The position numbers were made by a program, and so were the translations under genes. A stretch of DNA of 64,000 nt from Barnesiella intestinihominis YIT 11860 (lineage in GTDB: Bacteria > Bacteroidota > Bacteroidia > Bacteroidales > Barnesiellaceae): contig NZ_JH815205.1 of the NCBI RefSeq assembly GCF_000296465.1, positions 186,001 through 250,000 of the forward strand, given 5' to 3'. Below, in pieces: positions 8,601 through 17,795 of this stretch. The notes under the pieces are model-generated. The model was not told the DNA's origin and did no database searches. It saw only the letters and a list, made by a program, of their open reading frames with translations. Each line of letters opens with the position of its first letter. Positions within the stretch are counted from its first letter, which is position 1.

Positions 8601-9338
8601 TTATAGTTGTTCGCTCGTTTTTCCGAAACGACGTTCTCTGGCTTGATATTCGACAATGGCTCTATAAAGGCTTTCGCCGGTAAAATCGGGCCAGTATTCT
8701 TCTGTAAAATAAAATTCGGCATACGAGAGTTGCCACAACAAAAAGTTACTGAGTCGTATTTCTCCTCCCGTCCTAATTAACAAATCGGGATTAGGCATAT
8801 TCACAGTTGTCATGAACTCATCGACTGTCGTTTCCGTAATGTCGTCCACCGACAATCTACCCTTTTGAACCTCCTGTGCGATACACCGGGCCGCGCGAGC
8901 GATTTCCCATCGGGAAGAATAGCTCAACGCCAAGTTCAAAACAATACGCTCACCTCCCGACGTATCACGAATACATTTCAACAACCGTGCTTTCACATCA
9001 GATGGCAAGCGGTCCAAATCGCCGATGACCGACAAACGGACTCCCTTCTCTACCATTCCGGGAGTTTCCCGCTCTATACCAAAAACGACCAAAGCCATAA
9101 GAGCATCGACTTCCGCTTGCGGACGATTCCAATTTTCCGTCGAAAAAGCATATAAAGTAAGGTATTGCACCCCTACTTCGGCAGCTGCATCCGTTATCTC
9201 ATGAACGACATCAAGACCTTTGCGATGCCCCTCCGAACGGTCCAGCCCTCTCTCCTTAGCCCAACGCCCGTTGCCGTCCATAATAATGGCAATGTGTTTG
9301 GGCACACGAGTTAGATTTATCTGCTCTACGTAAGTCAT
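8601..9338 (-). CDS. uppS: isoprenyl transferase (undecaprenyl diphosphate synthase)
   Basis: 245 residues from the ATG at 9338. Makes the C55 lipid carrier for peptidoglycan and surface glycans. Motifs: IAIIMDGNGRWAKERG with the catalytic Asp, GHRKG, YAFSTENW, and RTGGEIRLSNFLLWQ near the C-terminus. The frame is open for 18 more codons upstream, but the ATG at 9338 is preferred because it has AGAGG four bases upstream, lies seven bases after the stop of the preceding gene and gives standard family length. It ends exactly where bamA begins. Confidence 0.96.
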   Translation of the reverse strand: MTYVEQINLTRVPKHIAIIMDGNGRWAKERGLDRSEGHRKGLDVVHEITDAAAEVGVQYLTLYAFSTENWNRPQAEVDALMALVVFGIERETPGMVEKGVRLSVIGDLDRLPSDVKARLLKCIRDTSGGERIVLNLALSYSSRWEIARAARCIAQEVQKGRLSVDDITETTVDEFMTTVNMPNPDLLIRTGGEIRLSNFLLWQLSYAEFYFTEEYWPDFTGESLYRAIVEYQARERRFGKTSEQL

Positions 9339-9345
9339 TCCTCTT

Positions 9346-10020
9346 TCAACGATTATCGTTGTTACAAATTTCTTTTTTACGGCCGAATTCATACGTGATT
9401 GAAAACAAAGTCGTCGAAAACCAATCCGTATTTTTCAGCACACTGCTTTCTATATGGTAAGGATCTGCGAGTGCCTTTCCGTCGAAACTGTCTCCCAACG
9501 TTTTGTGCATAGCAAATTCCAAACTTATATTCCATCTCGGAGCTATTTTATATTTAACCCCGGCTCCCAAAGAAGCATCGAAACTCACATAACCGCCTCC
9601 GACAGTCGAATATCCTACTCCCACCCCCGCCAACAAATATGGAGAAAGCCGTTTCGTTCCCAGATAAGAATATCCCATTCCATAATTAAAGAAATTGAAT
9701 TCTATCTGTCCTCCCAACCGATATTGCCAACTCTCAAACGAGTAATCACTTCCGTTGGGGAAACGATTGTCAAAATCACGGGTATCGCCTGAAAACTGCA
9801 TGGCTGAAATATCGGTCTTTACAGCCCACCGATAATTCAACAAAAAACGGAACACTCCGCTTATCGCAGCACCCGGCCGATGCCACGGCGAAACCTGATT
9901 GGCATCGCCCATATAACAACTTATTCCACCCGCTATCCCCGCATCATAACGGAAATCCTGTGCAGATAAAACAGCTGTACTACTCATTATTATCACTATA
10001 ATCGGAATTATTTTTTTCAT
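9346..10020 (-). CDS. DUF6089-type outer membrane beta-barrel protein
   Basis: 224 residues with signal peptide about 1-20 (STAVLSAQ). The rest alternates aromatic and glycine residues (FRYDAGIAGGISCYMGDAN, RLGGQIEFNFFNYGMGYSY, LLAGVGVGYSTV), the pattern of a small eight-stranded outer-membrane barrel. The position immediately before uppS and bamA is typical of the DUF6089 family in Bacteroidales. Function is unknown; the context suggests an envelope role. Confidence 0.8.
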   Translation of the reverse strand: MKKIIPIIVIIMSSTAVLSAQDFRYDAGIAGGISCYMGDANQVSPWHRPGAAISGVFRFLLNYRWAVKTDISAMQFSGDTRDFDNRFPNGSDYSFESWQYRLGGQIEFNFFNYGMGYSYLGTKRLSPYLLAGVGVGYSTVGGGYVSFDASLGAGVKYKIAPRWNISLEFAMHKTLGDSFDGKALADPYHIESSVLKNTDWFSTTLFSITYEFGRKKEICNNDNR

Positions 10021-10099
10021 GCGTGTGCCATTTTTACGAGCCTACATACATAAAACGAAATAAACCGATGAAAAGTATCTTTTTTCTTCAAAACACTCA

Positions 10100-11590
10100 T
10101 TATGGTATCGGCGGATATCTCAACCTACCGATTGCTCCTCGCCATATTTCATTATAAATATCACCGGAGTTATTTTCCCCTCCGAATATATAAATATAAG
10201 GAATCTGGTAATCGCTCGTACGAGCAACCGACATAGCCGGGACCCTCCGAATAGGCATAAACTTCCACAACGAAGCCGCGCTCCGAGAGGTAAAGTCCGC
10301 ATCGACAACCATCACCGAAGCAAAAGCCCGCGGATTGATATAGGTAGGCATAGCCAACGACTGAGGAGCCTTGCTCCATGTATTGCCGTTATTTACCGAA
10401 ACATATACCGAATCGGCTACCCCGGCAGCCTCGCGCCCCCCGATCACAATCCACGATGTGTATTGCGTCGTTATCCAGTACTCACTGGTCGTAAAAGTGA
10501 AATACGGAAACAGAATGGCTCCCTCGCACGGTTTTATCGAGCCTTGTAATTGAGCCCAAGCCTCACCGTCATATCCCCATGTCGCACCGGTCAGATTATC
10601 GTCGGCCATTCGTCCGCCCACCATAATGGACTGGGGAGAATCCAAATCATACTCCGACGCGAATGTCACCATAGGGCTACTGCCCGTAATGGGGAAATTA
10701 GCAGCTGTCGGATAAGGTACAAATCCAGCAGGACGAGGATAGCAATCGTGTTTATAAACACCGTTCTCCGACACGACACCCAACAGCCTCGACTTCCACG
10801 TTCCTACCAACGAATAAAACGTTTGCCCGGTCGAAGTCCACTCTACACCATTTTCCGACCGATATAGCTCGCCGGTTTGCGAAAGCATATACAAAGCCTC
10901 ATCGGTAGCTTGTAAAGATTTCAAATCAGGTATAAACGATAACGACAAAGGCTGCGGTGTCCAGTCATCGGCATAAGGATCTTCCGCCGTATATAATGTA
11001 CAAGTCGAATTAGAGACTATGAAAGATTGAACTTTCCCTTTATAATAAACGGCTTTTTGCGCATCGACCGTTGCTTGACTGCCACACGGTAAAGGCCGAA
11101 CGCCGAACATGGTATTCCAATACAATGAGTCGGGGTCGATTTGATGGACATTTACCTTAACGGAATACCACTTCACGGTCGTACCGTTTTGAGCCGTCAC
11201 CTCCAACGAAACTTTCGACGTAAAATCGATAGAATCGGTAGGATTGGCTATATAGTCTATCGTATCGTTCTTGGCAGGATCGCCTTTGTCCATATAAATC
11301 TTAGCCTGTGCGACGTTATCGAACGAGATATTCGCAATCAATGCGGAAACATCGGTTCCGACAGGTAAAGAATCGGCATTATAAATCTGGCCTTTATTCA
11401 AGTCTATCGTAAAAAATATCGTATCTAAATGAGCTAACACCGAGTCATTGGCCGCCAAAGAAAAACCGGAAACCCGTACGCTCTCCGATACAGTATATGA
11501 TATAACATCATCTTCGGTCGAATTACACGAAATGCCGGATAAAAATAAAGCCGCTATACACAGAAAAAAATATATTTTTTGCTTCTTCAT
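10100..11590 (-). CDS. DUF6242-type lipoprotein
   Basis: 496 residues. The N-terminus (MKKQKIYFFLCIAALFL then SGISCNS) is a lipoprotein signal with Cys at about residue 22. Residues about 35-140 form an Ig-like domain (VSESVRVSGFSLAAN...). The remainder looks like a Kelch/BNR type beta-propeller (repeated blocks with WKSRLLGVV, YDGEAWAQLQGS, YIYIFGGENNSGDIYNEIW). This matches the DUF6242 family of Bacteroidales, of unknown function. It is monocistronic, with its own -7 box upstream. Probably anchored to the outer membrane. Confidence 0.8.
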   Translation of the reverse strand: MKKQKIYFFLCIAALFLSGISCNSTEDDVISYTVSESVRVSGFSLAANDSVLAHLDTIFFTIDLNKGQIYNADSLPVGTDVSALIANISFDNVAQAKIYMDKGDPAKNDTIDYIANPTDSIDFTSKVSLEVTAQNGTTVKWYSVKVNVHQIDPDSLYWNTMFGVRPLPCGSQATVDAQKAVYYKGKVQSFIVSNSTCTLYTAEDPYADDWTPQPLSLSFIPDLKSLQATDEALYMLSQTGELYRSENGVEWTSTGQTFYSLVGTWKSRLLGVVSENGVYKHDCYPRPAGFVPYPTAANFPITGSSPMVTFASEYDLDSPQSIMVGGRMADDNLTGATWGYDGEAWAQLQGSIKPCEGAILFPYFTFTTSEYWITTQYTSWIVIGGREAAGVADSVYVSVNNGNTWSKAPQSLAMPTYINPRAFASVMVVDADFTSRSAASLWKFMPIRRVPAMSVARTSDYQIPYIYIFGGENNSGDIYNEIWRGAIGRLRYPPIP

Positions 11591-11627
11591 TAACTGATAT
11601 GAGTTACAGGTTTGCAGTTACAATCGG

Positions 11628-11635
11628 CAAATTTA
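11628..11635 (-). promoter_or_regulatory. -7 box for the DUF6242 gene
   Basis: Read on the minus strand this is TAAATTTG (TAnnTTTG), 38 bases before the start codon. Confidence 0.5.
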
Positions 11636-11799
11636 GCAACATTTTTTTCTTTGTACACTACAAACACCGATAATTATAATTATTTATGGATAAACCGATT
11701 CATATACATCGATTTCCCAATTCAAAAATAAATAAAAAAAGAGAGATAGCCGTTTCATTTTAGACGAACCGAATAATTGACACGGCAAATAATCTGTTT

Positions 11800-12855
11800 T
11801 TACCTATTTTCATACCAGTCTATTTTTGCTTCGCCACAATATTCAGAGCGCACAAGCAGCCCCTTTACGACAGGCGCGACAATTCCATTTCCCAGAAACA
11901 TCGGCCCGGTTTCTACTCTCGTTTCGTCCCAATATCCCGAATCTAAAAATGACTGTAACAATACAGCTCCCCCTTCTACCAAAAGATGTTGTATGCGTCG
12001 ACGGTATAGTTCGTTCAACAAACCGGGTATTAAATCTTTCCCGAAAGGGAGGCGAATAACTTCGACAGAATCGGGCAAAACCGGATAAACAATATCCTTC
12101 GCCGTAATAACAAGCGAAGGCAATCCATCTGTAAACACGTGCGAACCAGACGGAACGCGGGCATGTTCGTCGAGAACGATTCGCAAAGGTGAACGCCCGT
12201 ACCACAAACGGGTAGTCAGCGACGGATTATCGGCAACTGCCGTGTTCGTCCCCACCAATATGGCATCTGCTTCGGCACGCAAACGATGTACCCACACAGA
12301 CGAAACATCGTCCGAAATCCGAATGGCAAGTTCTCCCGGTTTCCGAATCCGGTCGATATAACCGTCCCGACTCTGCGCCCACTTCAAAGTAACGAAAGGA
12401 CGCTCATCGATTTGGCAGGTCATAAAAGTTCGGTTCAAAGCCTTACATTCTTCTTCCAATACCCCAATGACAACTTCTATACCGGCCTCCCGCAACCGGG
12501 CGACACCCTGCCCCGACACCTTCGGGAACGGATCGAGGCAGCCGACAACGACCCTCGGTATCTTCTTTTGGACAATCAAGTCGGCACAAGGAGGAGTTTT
12601 CCCGTAATGAGAACAAGGCTCCAAAGAAACATACAATGTACATTCCGGCAACAGTCCTGCATCCCGCACCGAATTTATGGCATTCACCTCGGCATGCGGT
12701 TGACCGTAACACCGATGATATCCCTCTCCTATAATTCGCCCCCGATGTACGACGACCGCACCCACCATCGGATTGGGTGACACGTATCCTCGACCCAGAG
12801 AAGCCAACTGCAAACAGCGTCGCATGAAAACGGCATCCATATCTGTTTTATCCAT
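11800..12855 (-). CDS. ribD: bifunctional riboflavin biosynthesis deaminase/reductase
   Basis: 351 residues. N-terminal cytidine-deaminase-like zinc domain (residues about 1-145) with HAEVNAI and PCSHYGKTPPCADL; C-terminal reductase domain (about 150-345) with VTLKWAQSRDGY, ADAILVGTNTAVADNP and LLVEGGAVLLQSFL. It deaminates and then reduces the pyrimidine intermediate from GTP cyclohydrolase II. Both domains look complete. It stands alone, divergent from prmC with about 120 bases between starts; other rib genes are not in the window. Confidence 0.96.
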   Translation of the reverse strand: MDKTDMDAVFMRRCLQLASLGRGYVSPNPMVGAVVVHRGRIIGEGYHRCYGQPHAEVNAINSVRDAGLLPECTLYVSLEPCSHYGKTPPCADLIVQKKIPRVVVGCLDPFPKVSGQGVARLREAGIEVVIGVLEEECKALNRTFMTCQIDERPFVTLKWAQSRDGYIDRIRKPGELAIRISDDVSSVWVHRLRAEADAILVGTNTAVADNPSLTTRLWYGRSPLRIVLDEHARVPSGSHVFTDGLPSLVITAKDIVYPVLPDSVEVIRLPFGKDLIPGLLNELYRRRIQHLLVEGGAVLLQSFLDSGYWDETRVETGPMFLGNGIVAPVVKGLLVRSEYCGEAKIDWYENR

Positions 12856-12940
12856 ATTCCGATTTTTTTATTAAAGCCCGATTTGATCGGTGTAGTTTTT
12901 CTGCACGAAATATCTATTCCCAAAAATCAAAACAGTTTCT

Positions 12941-12948
12941 TAACTTTG
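12941..12948 (+). promoter_or_regulatory. -7 box for prmC-recX-comF
   Basis: TAACTTTG, 27 bases before the chosen prmC start. Transcription from here would begin after the longer in-frame start at 12883, which supports the internal ATG at 12976. Confidence 0.6.
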
Positions 12949-12975
12949 CATGGATTTACAAATATCGATCTACCC

Positions 12976-13836
12976 ATGCAACAAAGTATCGATCTGTTAC
13001 GGCGCAAACTGGGAGAAATCTACCCTCCCGGAGAAATCACCGGATTCACCCGAATGATTTTCGAATCCCTGTGCGGCTATACCCCCACCGATATTCTGCT
13101 GCACAAAGATACGATTTTATCCGAGGATATACACCGTAAAATCGAACGTATAACCGACAGGCTCTCGCAGCAAGAACCCATTCAATACATTTTGGGATAT
13201 ACCGATTTTTGCGGGCGGCGTTTCGATATTGCCCCCGGAGCTCTCATTCCCCGCCCCGAAACAGAAGAATTGACAAGACTCGTTATAACGGAAAACTCCG
13301 GTCAACCTTCGCGCATAGCCGATTTGGGAACAGGAAGCGGTTGTATTGCCGTTACTCTTGCGCTCTCGTTGTCCGACAGCAAGGTCGAGGCATGGGATAT
13401 CTCGACAGAGGCTTTGGAAATTGCTCAGCGTAACGCCCGAAAACACAATGCTCATGTAAATTTCTTTCAACGGGATATTCTCCGTTACGATGTATCAGAA
13501 CTACCAGAGGAATCATTAGACATCATCGTCAGCAACCCGCCCTATATCCGCCGATGCGAGAGCCGATCCATGAGTGCCAATGTGCTGGAATACGAACCTC
13601 ATATAGCCCTGTTCGTCCCGAACGAAAGCCCTCTTCTGTTCTATGAAAAAATAGCTATGGACAGCGTTCGGCTTTTATCCCCCGGAGGCAAGCTCTACTT
13701 CGAAATCAACGAGGCACAAGGCGAAGCATGCGCCCGTATGTTGGAAGCAGCGGGATATAAGCACATCAGAATCATCAAAGACCTGTATGAGAAAAATCGA
13801 TTCGTTTCTGCTATAAAACCCATACGACATGGCTAA
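12976..13836 (+). CDS. prmC: peptide chain release factor N(5)-glutamine methyltransferase
   Basis: 286 residues from ATG 12976. N-terminal helical domain, then a class I SAM methyltransferase with the SAM loop IADLGTGSGCIAV and the catalytic SNPPYI motif. Methylates the GGQ glutamine of RF1 and RF2. The frame extends 31 codons upstream, but that stretch overlaps a -7 box, so I take the downstream ATG. The stop overlaps the start of recX by 8 bases. Confidence 0.95.
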   Translation: MQQSIDLLRRKLGEIYPPGEITGFTRMIFESLCGYTPTDILLHKDTILSEDIHRKIERITDRLSQQEPIQYILGYTDFCGRRFDIAPGALIPRPETEELTRLVITENSGQPSRIADLGTGSGCIAVTLALSLSDSKVEAWDISTEALEIAQRNARKHNAHVNFFQRDILRYDVSELPEESLDIIVSNPPYIRRCESRSMSANVLEYEPHIALFVPNESPLLFYEKIAMDSVRLLSPGGKLYFEINEAQGEACARMLEAAGYKHIRIIKDLYEKNRFVSAIKPIRHG

Positions 13837-14296
13837 AACACTAACTCCGCCCGAAGCCCTCCACCGATCGGCCGCCCTCTGCTCTTCATCGGAACACTGT
13901 ATAGCCGACATACGGGAAAAGCTCTCCCGATGGGGTATCGGAGAGCCGGATGCCCGAACAATCGTCGAACGACTCGTTCAAGAAAGATTCATCGATGAAG
14001 GAAGATACGCCATTGCTTTCGCCAAAGACAAATTCCGTTTTTCCGGGTGGGGACGAATAAAAATCCGCTATGCCCTGCAACAGAAACGAATCGGGAATAG
14101 TGACATCGTCAATGCCTTATCTCTCATCGACGAGGAAGCATACACGACCCGCCTCGCCGACCTGCTCGAAAAGAAATCTCGTTCGATTAACGACGAAGAT
14201 GTCGAGGTTCGACGCTCCAAATTACTTCGTTTCGCCGCGTCCCGAGGGTTCGAAACCGAATTAGTTTTTCGCATCCTTAAAGAAATCGAATCATGA
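13829..14296 (+). CDS. recX: regulatory protein RecX
   Basis: 155 residues of three-helix repeats typical of RecX: EKLSRWGI, VERLVQERFIDEGRYAIAF, KIRYALQQKRIGNSDI. RecX binds and inhibits RecA filaments. It starts inside the prmC 3' end and its stop overlaps the comF start by 4 bases (ATGA), so the three genes are an operon. recA is not in the window. Confidence 0.92.
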   Translation: MAKTLTPPEALHRSAALCSSSEHCIADIREKLSRWGIGEPDARTIVERLVQERFIDEGRYAIAFAKDKFRFSGWGRIKIRYALQQKRIGNSDIVNALSLIDEEAYTTRLADLLEKKSRSINDEDVEVRRSKLLRFAASRGFETELVFRILKEIES

Positions 14297-14988
14297 AAAC
14301 GCCCCCGTTCCTCAAAGATTTCATCGATTTGTTCTTTCCCCGGCTCTGCCCGGTCTGTCAACGGGCGTTGAACAGGAATGAAGAAAACATTTGCACCACC
14401 TGTTTGCATCGATTACCGCGCACCGGTTATCACCTCGACCCGCTCAGCCCGATGGCACAACTTTTTCTCGGAAAAGTTCCCATTGAAAAATGTGCGGCAT
14501 TTTTCTTTTTCTCCACGCCGAGCGACGCCCGGCAACTCATACACCACATCAAATACCACGGAGGAAAACAATGTGGTTTCACCTTAGGGAAAATTTACGC
14601 GAACGAACTGCTGCCCAGCGGATTTTTCGACGACATAAACGCGTTGGTTCCCGTCCCCTTGCATCCGGCGAAATTACGCCGCAGAGGATACAATCAAAGC
14701 GAATGGATTGCTCGGGGAATCGAACAAGTCACCGGAATCGAAGTCTACACAGAATGGTTATACCACTCCCAAAACACTAAATCGCAAACTGGAAAAAATA
14801 TCTACGAACGCTGGCTGGACACCCGCACCGCTTACGAAACGGACTCAGAGCTCGATTTATCCGACAAGCATATCCTGTTAGTCGACGACGTTGTAACCAC
14901 AGGCGCGACTCTTCTGGCTTGCGCACAGGCGCTCTATCTTCACGGGAAGCCCCGAATCAGCTGTCTCACACTCGCTGCGGTACTATAA
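14293..14988 (+). CDS. ComF family phosphoribosyltransferase-like protein
   Basis: 231 residues. An N-terminal four-Cys zinc module (CPVCQRAL...CTTC) is followed by a type I phosphoribosyltransferase fold: VPVPLHPAKLRRRGYNQSEW and the PRPP loop LLVDDVVTTGATL. ComF/GntX proteins are linked to DNA uptake in competent bacteria; their enzymatic substrate is unknown. It is the last gene of the prmC operon. The stop codon overlaps the first base of a MITE-like element by one base. Confidence 0.9.
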   Translation: MKTPPFLKDFIDLFFPRLCPVCQRALNRNEENICTTCLHRLPRTGYHLDPLSPMAQLFLGKVPIEKCAAFFFFSTPSDARQLIHHIKYHGGKQCGFTLGKIYANELLPSGFFDDINALVPVPLHPAKLRRRGYNQSEWIARGIEQVTGIEVYTEWLYHSQNTKSQTGKNIYERWLDTRTAYETDSELDLSDKHILLVDDVVTTGATLLACAQALYLHGKPRISCLTLAAVL

Positions 14989-15180
14989 GAAGCTGTTTTA
15001 AATTTATTCCGAGACAGATTGAGCCCTATGTTGAAGCAGATCGGAGTCCGAGATTTTTGTCAATAGCGGGCTATTGACAAAAATCAAGGGATTCAAGATG
15101 CCAAACAGGGGCTCAATATGGCCGGAACATACCTGCTTGAAATGATAATATTATTTCTCTATAAATTTAAAACAGCGTCT
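14988..15180. mobile_element. MITE-like element, copy 1 (193 bp)
   Basis: Bounded by AGAAGCTGTTTTAAATTTAT on the left and its inverted copy on the right (19 of 20 matching). Inside, 15053-15084 is a perfect 15-bp hairpin (ATTTTTGTCAATAGC, GG, GCTATTGACAAAAAT), and further outer pieces pair (ATTGAGCCC with GGGCTCAAT), so the whole unit can fold into one long hairpin. No open reading frame. A second copy of identical length is at 34451-34643. I see no convincing target-site duplication. Confidence 0.85.
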
Positions 15181-15233
15181 AAATATTTTCATATTTTTCA
15201 CCTGCCATTCGACCGTTTATCTGCTATTTTTCT

Positions 15234-15241
15234 TACCTTTG
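15234..15241 (+). promoter_or_regulatory. -7 box for pyrE
   Basis: TACCTTTG 29 bases before the pyrE start codon, just downstream of the MITE-like element. Confidence 0.6.
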
Positions 15242-15270
15242 TGTTTTAAATATTCTAAACATTATTCGTC

Positions 15271-15927
15271 ATGAAAACGGTAGAACGATTACTTGCTGAA
15301 AAACTATTAAAAATCAGTGCTATCAAACTACAACCCGAAAATCCTTTCGTTTGGGCATCGGGCTGGAACTCGCCCATATATACCGACAATCGCAGAACAC
15401 TCTCTTACCCCGAAGTCAGGACGTTTATTAAAGTAGAGCTCTGCCGGGTAATTATGGAAAACTTCGGCGAAGTAGATGCCATTGCAGGTGTAGCCACCGG
15501 AGCAATCGCACAAGGGGCACTTGTCGCCGAAACCTTAGGATTACCTTATGTTTATGTACGCTCCGCACCGAAAGACCACGGTTTGGAAAACCTCATCGAA
15601 GGAAATTTAAAACCCGGTCAAAAAGTAGTTGTCATCGAAGACCTCATTTCTACCGGAGGCAGTAGCTTAAAAGCAGTCGAAGCCATACGAAACGCAGGCT
15701 GCGAAGTAATCGGTATGGCCGCCATCTTCACCTACGGATTCCCCGTAGCGGCCCGCAAATTCAAATCGGCACAAGTCGAATTGATTACATTGAGCAACTA
15801 TAATGCAATGCTCGAAACCGCATTGGAAACCAATTATATCAAACCCGAAGACCTTGAAACATTGCAGGAATGGCGTAAAGACCCGGCAAGCTGGCAAGGT
15901 CCCAATAACAACACGCCTTCGGTATGA
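15271..15927 (+). CDS. pyrE: orotate phosphoribosyltransferase
   Basis: 218 residues. Converts orotate and PRPP to OMP in pyrimidine synthesis. Shows the N-terminal PFVWASGWNSPIYTDNR, the flexible-loop Lys (YVRSAPKDHG) and the PRPP-binding VVVIEDLISTGGSS. Normal length. Its stop overlaps the next gene's start by 4 bases (ATGA). Confidence 0.96.
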   Translation: MKTVERLLAEKLLKISAIKLQPENPFVWASGWNSPIYTDNRRTLSYPEVRTFIKVELCRVIMENFGEVDAIAGVATGAIAQGALVAETLGLPYVYVRSAPKDHGLENLIEGNLKPGQKVVVIEDLISTGGSSLKAVEAIRNAGCEVIGMAAIFTYGFPVAARKFKSAQVELITLSNYNAMLETALETNYIKPEDLETLQEWRKDPASWQGPNNNTPSV

Positions 15928-16346
15928 CAAGTTTCGAAAGTAAAACGGTACGAATAGCCCACTCCTCCGAGCGGGTCTTTGAATTGCTTTCCGACCTCTC
16001 CAACCTCGAAAGGTTCAAAGGAGCCTTGAATGCTCCCGGAAACGAAAAGCTGAAAATTACAGGTTACAACAAGGACAGCCTCTCTATCGAAGTGAGCCCC
16101 ATAGGATCTATCACTTTCAGAATCATAGATCGGGAACCCAATAAAACGATAAAGTTCGAAGCCGAAAACTCCCCGCTTCCTCTCAATCTGTGGATACAGT
16201 TGGTCTCAACCGGAGAAAATGAAACGGCATCGCGTATCACGGTCAAAGCGGAACTTAACCCTTTCATCAAACCGATGGTCTCCAAGCCATTGCAGGAAGG
16301 TGTTGATAAAATGGCCGATATGCTTGTCATACTGCCCTACGAATAA
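15924..16346 (+). CDS. SRPBCC/START-like domain protein
   Basis: 140 residues with the helix-grip layout: an N-terminal strand with SERVFELLSDLSNLERF, antiparallel strands, and a C-terminal long helix (ISKP-type PLQEGVDKMADML). This resembles the small SRPBCC proteins found beside pyrE in Bacteroidales. Such folds bind hydrophobic ligands; no specific ligand can be inferred. Translationally coupled to pyrE. Confidence 0.8.
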   Translation: MTSFESKTVRIAHSSERVFELLSDLSNLERFKGALNAPGNEKLKITGYNKDSLSIEVSPIGSITFRIIDREPNKTIKFEAENSPLPLNLWIQLVSTGENETASRITVKAELNPFIKPMVSKPLQEGVDKMADMLVILPYE

Positions 16347-16391
16347 AAAGTTATTTTAATTTTTTCATCTGACAACAAAAACGTAACTCGA

Positions 16392-17732
16392 ATGGCGCAA
16401 AAACTTTGGGAAAAATCGGTACAAGTCGATCGGGACGTCGAACAGTTCACAGTCGGGAAAGACCGGGAAATGGATTTATATTTGGCTCCTTTCGATATAC
16501 TGGGATCGCTGGCTCATATCTCCATGTTGCAATCCATCGGGTTGCTTACCGCCGAGGAACTGAAACAACTCACCGAAGAGTTACGGAACATCTATCGGGA
16601 TACCGAAACCGGTAAATTTTTAATCGAAGAAGGTGTCGAAGACGTGCACTCGCAAGTCGAACTCTTATTAACCCGCAAATTGGGCGACATCGGAAAAAAA
16701 ATCCATAGCGGGCGCTCCCGTAACGATCAAGTATTGGTCGACCTCAAACTCTTCACCCGTTCTCGCTTGCAGAATATCGTAAAAAAGACGAAGAAACTAT
16801 TCGATACCCTCATCGCCCAAAGCGAGAAATACAAACAAGTACTCATGCCGGGGTACACCCATTTGCAAGTCGCTATGCCCTCCTCTTTCGGACTATGGTT
16901 CGCCGCCTATGCCGAAAGTCTGGTAGACGACCTCATCGTCATGCAAGCCGCCTACCGGGTGTGCAACCGCAATCCGTTAGGGTCAGCCGCAGGATACGGC
17001 TCTTCATTCCCGCTGAATCGTACGCAAACCACCGATAGCCTCGGGTTCGAAACGATGGATTACAACGTCGTGTACGCTCAAATGGGACGAGGAAAAACCG
17101 AGCGTATCGTAGCCTCCGCTATCACATCTATTGCCGCGACTCTCGCTAAACTGGCATTCGACGCCTGTCTGTACAATTCGCAAAACTTCGCCTTCATTAA
17201 ATTGCCCGATGCCTTCACGACCGGTTCGAGCATCATGCCCCATAAGAAAAACCCCGATGTTTTTGAATTGACACGAGCCAAATGCAACAAATTACAAGCA
17301 TTACCCTATCAAATCACACTCATCGCCAATAACTTGCCATCGGGTTATTTCAGAGACCTACAAATCATCAAAGAACTGTTCCTGCCCTCGTTCGACGAAT
17401 TGGAAGAATGCTTGAACATGGTCGACCTCATGATTTCTCAAATTGCCGTCAATGAGCATATTCTCGACGACAAACGATATGATTATATGTTCAGCGTGGA
17501 AGAAGTAAACCGGCGAGTACAAACAGGTACACCTTTCCGAGATGCCTATAAACAAGTGGGATTGGAAATCGAAGCCGGGAAATTCTCCCCCGACAAGCAT
17601 ATCCATCATACCCACGAAGGCAGCATCGGTAATCTGTGTAACGACCGCATCACGGAACTCATGCGAAAAACGATCGACTCTTTCGACTTCGCTCGTACCG
17701 AAGCGGCAGAAGCTCGACTCTTAGGTCGCTAA
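16392..17732 (+). CDS. argH: argininosuccinate lyase
   Basis: 446 residues, fumarase/aspartase superfamily. Cleaves argininosuccinate to arginine and fumarate, the last step of arginine synthesis. The superfamily signature GSSIMPHKKNPDVFEL is intact, as are HSGRSRNDQV and PGYTHLQVAMP. It follows the pyrE pair by 45 bases; other arg genes are not in the window. Confidence 0.96.
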   Translation: MAQKLWEKSVQVDRDVEQFTVGKDREMDLYLAPFDILGSLAHISMLQSIGLLTAEELKQLTEELRNIYRDTETGKFLIEEGVEDVHSQVELLLTRKLGDIGKKIHSGRSRNDQVLVDLKLFTRSRLQNIVKKTKKLFDTLIAQSEKYKQVLMPGYTHLQVAMPSSFGLWFAAYAESLVDDLIVMQAAYRVCNRNPLGSAAGYGSSFPLNRTQTTDSLGFETMDYNVVYAQMGRGKTERIVASAITSIAATLAKLAFDACLYNSQNFAFIKLPDAFTTGSSIMPHKKNPDVFELTRAKCNKLQALPYQITLIANNLPSGYFRDLQIIKELFLPSFDELEECLNMVDLMISQIAVNEHILDDKRYDYMFSVEEVNRRVQTGTPFRDAYKQVGLEIEAGKFSPDKHIHHTHEGSIGNLCNDRITELMRKTIDSFDFARTEAAEARLLGR

Positions 17733-17795
17733 TAAATTATTTTAGACAGACATTTCATAGCGGTAAATCGAACTGCTTCTAAACATACGACAATT

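Noticed and set aside
14985-15185. Target-site duplication at the MITE ends
   Set aside because: Flanks of neither copy show a convincing direct repeat beyond one or two bases.
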